Source: Usnea hakonensis (lineage: Eukaryota; Ascomycota; Lecanoromycetes; Lecanorales; Parmeliaceae). From it: 20,983 bases of DNA. The stretch lies in NCBI GenBank assembly GCA_013423325.1, contig BLJB01000755.1, forward strand, positions 1-20,983, given 5' to 3'. The position numbers and the translations under genes were made by a program. Under the pieces are notes generated by a model, which was not told the origin of the DNA, did not search any database, and was given only the letters and a program-made list of their open reading frames with translations. Shown here piece by piece: positions 20,564-20,983 of this stretch. Position 1 is the stretch's first letter. The number at the start of each line of letters is the position of its first letter.

Positions 20564-20652
20564 CTACTAGAAGGGACTTAAACCCTTAAGAGATAAAGAA
20601 AATTAGTCTTATTAATATATCTTTAAGACTAGTATTAACGAGTCTCTAGTAA
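20564..20652 (-). tRNA. tRNA-like 89-nt fold, probably a RIP-mutated tRNA relic or SINE head
   Basis: On the minus strand TTACTAG (20652-20646) pairs with CTAGTAG (20570-20564) as a 7-bp acceptor stem with one G-U. AAGGG-TTTAAGT-CCCTT (20587-20571) forms a perfect 5-bp T stem with a 7-nt loop and abuts the acceptor exactly as in tRNAs. A 4-bp GACT/AGTC D-like stem follows the 5' acceptor. The length of 89 nt would fit a class II (Leu/Ser) tRNA. No convincing anticodon arm was found, so no identity is given. T-arm-only relics occur at 20189-20205 and 20705-20721, suggesting a dispersed tRNA-derived repeat rather than a working gene. Confidence 0.3.
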
Positions 20653-20870
20653 CTTTTATAGAGCTCCTAAATATACTATTTAGCCTCTAATTAATAACTA
20701 TAGAAATAGACTTAAATTATTAAAGATATAATTAATATATCTTACTCTTTTAACCTCTTTCTCTAACGCGTTTCGAGTTCTAAACTATTAATTAATATAT
20801 CGCGGTTATAATTATATTTTAGATATATATTCCGCGTCTCTTATAGTAAGGACTTTAGTTATCGCTATAG
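20653..20870. other. Unassigned AT-rich spacer before the minisatellite
   Basis: Apart from the T-arm relic at 20705-20721 nothing was recognised. ATTAATTAATATATC at about 20788-20802 resembles the ATAATTAATATATC stretch at about 20728-20741, hinting at a short duplicated block. The composition is RIP-like with scattered CpG. Confidence 0.35.
20705..20721 (-). repeat. T-arm-like relic 2 (B-box-like)
   Basis: The minus strand reads AATAA-TTTAAGT-CTATT, a 5-bp stem with one G-U and the same loop. It is preceded on the plus strand by TTAATAACTA, shared with the tRNA-like copy about 134 bases upstream. It fits a more decayed copy of the same module. Confidence 0.35.
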
Positions 20871-20983
20871 TAAAGGCGATAGAAGGAGCGTAAGAAGGGC
20901 GATAGAAGGAGCGTAAGAAGAGCGATAGAAGGAGCGTAAGGAGGGCGATAGAAGGAGCGTAAGGAGGGCGATAGAAGGAGCGT
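20871..20983 (+). repeat. 23-bp minisatellite, about five units, continues past the window
   Basis: The motif GATAGAAGGAGCGTAAG recurs with its GATAG at 20878, 20901, 20924, 20947 and 20970, an exact 23-base period. Units differ only at the joint (AAGAAGG, AAGAAGA, AAGGAGG). The plus strand is almost pure purine except for one CG-T and one C-G-A-T per unit. The first unit is degenerate on its left side. The array is not obviously RIP-mutated; it has no CpA/TpG but keeps two CpG per unit. The total copy number is unknown because the window ends inside it. Confidence 0.93.

Noticed and set aside
1..20983. Mitochondrial or plastid origin suggested by the high A+T
   Set aside because: Nuclear-type LTR and non-LTR retrotransposons with RIP-type stop and Asp-to-Asn changes, and retained CpG, explain the composition.
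20871..20983. CRISPR-like array
   Set aside because: The 23-bp units are contiguous with no spacers of unique sequence: a minisatellite.

Overview
The window looks like a piece of filamentous-fungal (probably Pezizomycotina) heterochromatin. It is a nested pile of transposable elements that repeat-induced point mutation (RIP) has almost completely destroyed. The direct evidence is base composition: TpA is everywhere and CpA/TpG are nearly absent over kilobases, while CpG, CpT and CpC persist. Every recognisable protein is riddled with TAA/TAG stops that sit where Gln or Trp codons are expected, and catalytic Asp is repeatedly read as Asn. No host gene was found on either strand. The only open frame of any size, about 68 codons at 4150-4356 on the minus strand, is a surviving scrap of a retrotransposon Gag. 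Genus and species cannot be told from the sequence.

Layout. (1) 1-6944, minus strand: a Ty3/gypsy chromovirus-type element, here 'Gypsy-A'. Reading leftward from its 5' LTR (outer edge at 6944) it shows gag with a CCHC knuckle, protease, reverse transcriptase, RNase H, integrase and a C-terminal chromodomain. Its 3' LTR lies beyond the left edge. A 589-bp hAT-type MITE (4365-4953, 8-bp target duplication) sits inside gag. (2) 6945-7344, minus: a fragment of a non-LTR retrotransposon (LINE copy C), cut by the Gypsy-A LTR. (3) 7345-8999, plus: a 5'-truncated copy of the same LINE (copy A), head-to-head with C. (4) About 9185-11504, plus: a fragment of a second gypsy family ('Gypsy-B', copy 1), from gag to the start of RT. 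(5) 11505-about 19280, plus: Gypsy-B copy 2, with 5' LTR, gag, protease, RT and RNase H. LINE copy B (13447-15839, minus, 14-bp target duplication) and a 290-bp TA-flanked Tc1/mariner-type MITE (15957-16246) are inserted in it. (6) About 19280-20983: unassigned sequence with a less mutated patch holding an 18-bp palindrome, a tRNA-like 89-nt fold, and a 23-bp minisatellite that runs off the right edge.

Relative order of events, inferred from nesting: Gypsy-A landed in LINE C; the hAT MITE landed in Gypsy-A; Gypsy-B copy 2 landed in or next to Gypsy-B copy 1; LINE B and the mariner-type MITE then landed in Gypsy-B copy 2. RIP acted over most of the pile. The most notable pattern is that CpA/TpG survive almost only in short islands at element ends and insertion junctions (near 4330-4440, 4900-4990, 6895-6944, 7345-7375, 11505-11630, 13447-13480, 15770-15839, 15957-16040, 16150-16245 and 19505-19690). 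Junctions with unrelated DNA therefore seem to be spared by RIP. Nothing here looks able to make a functional protein.
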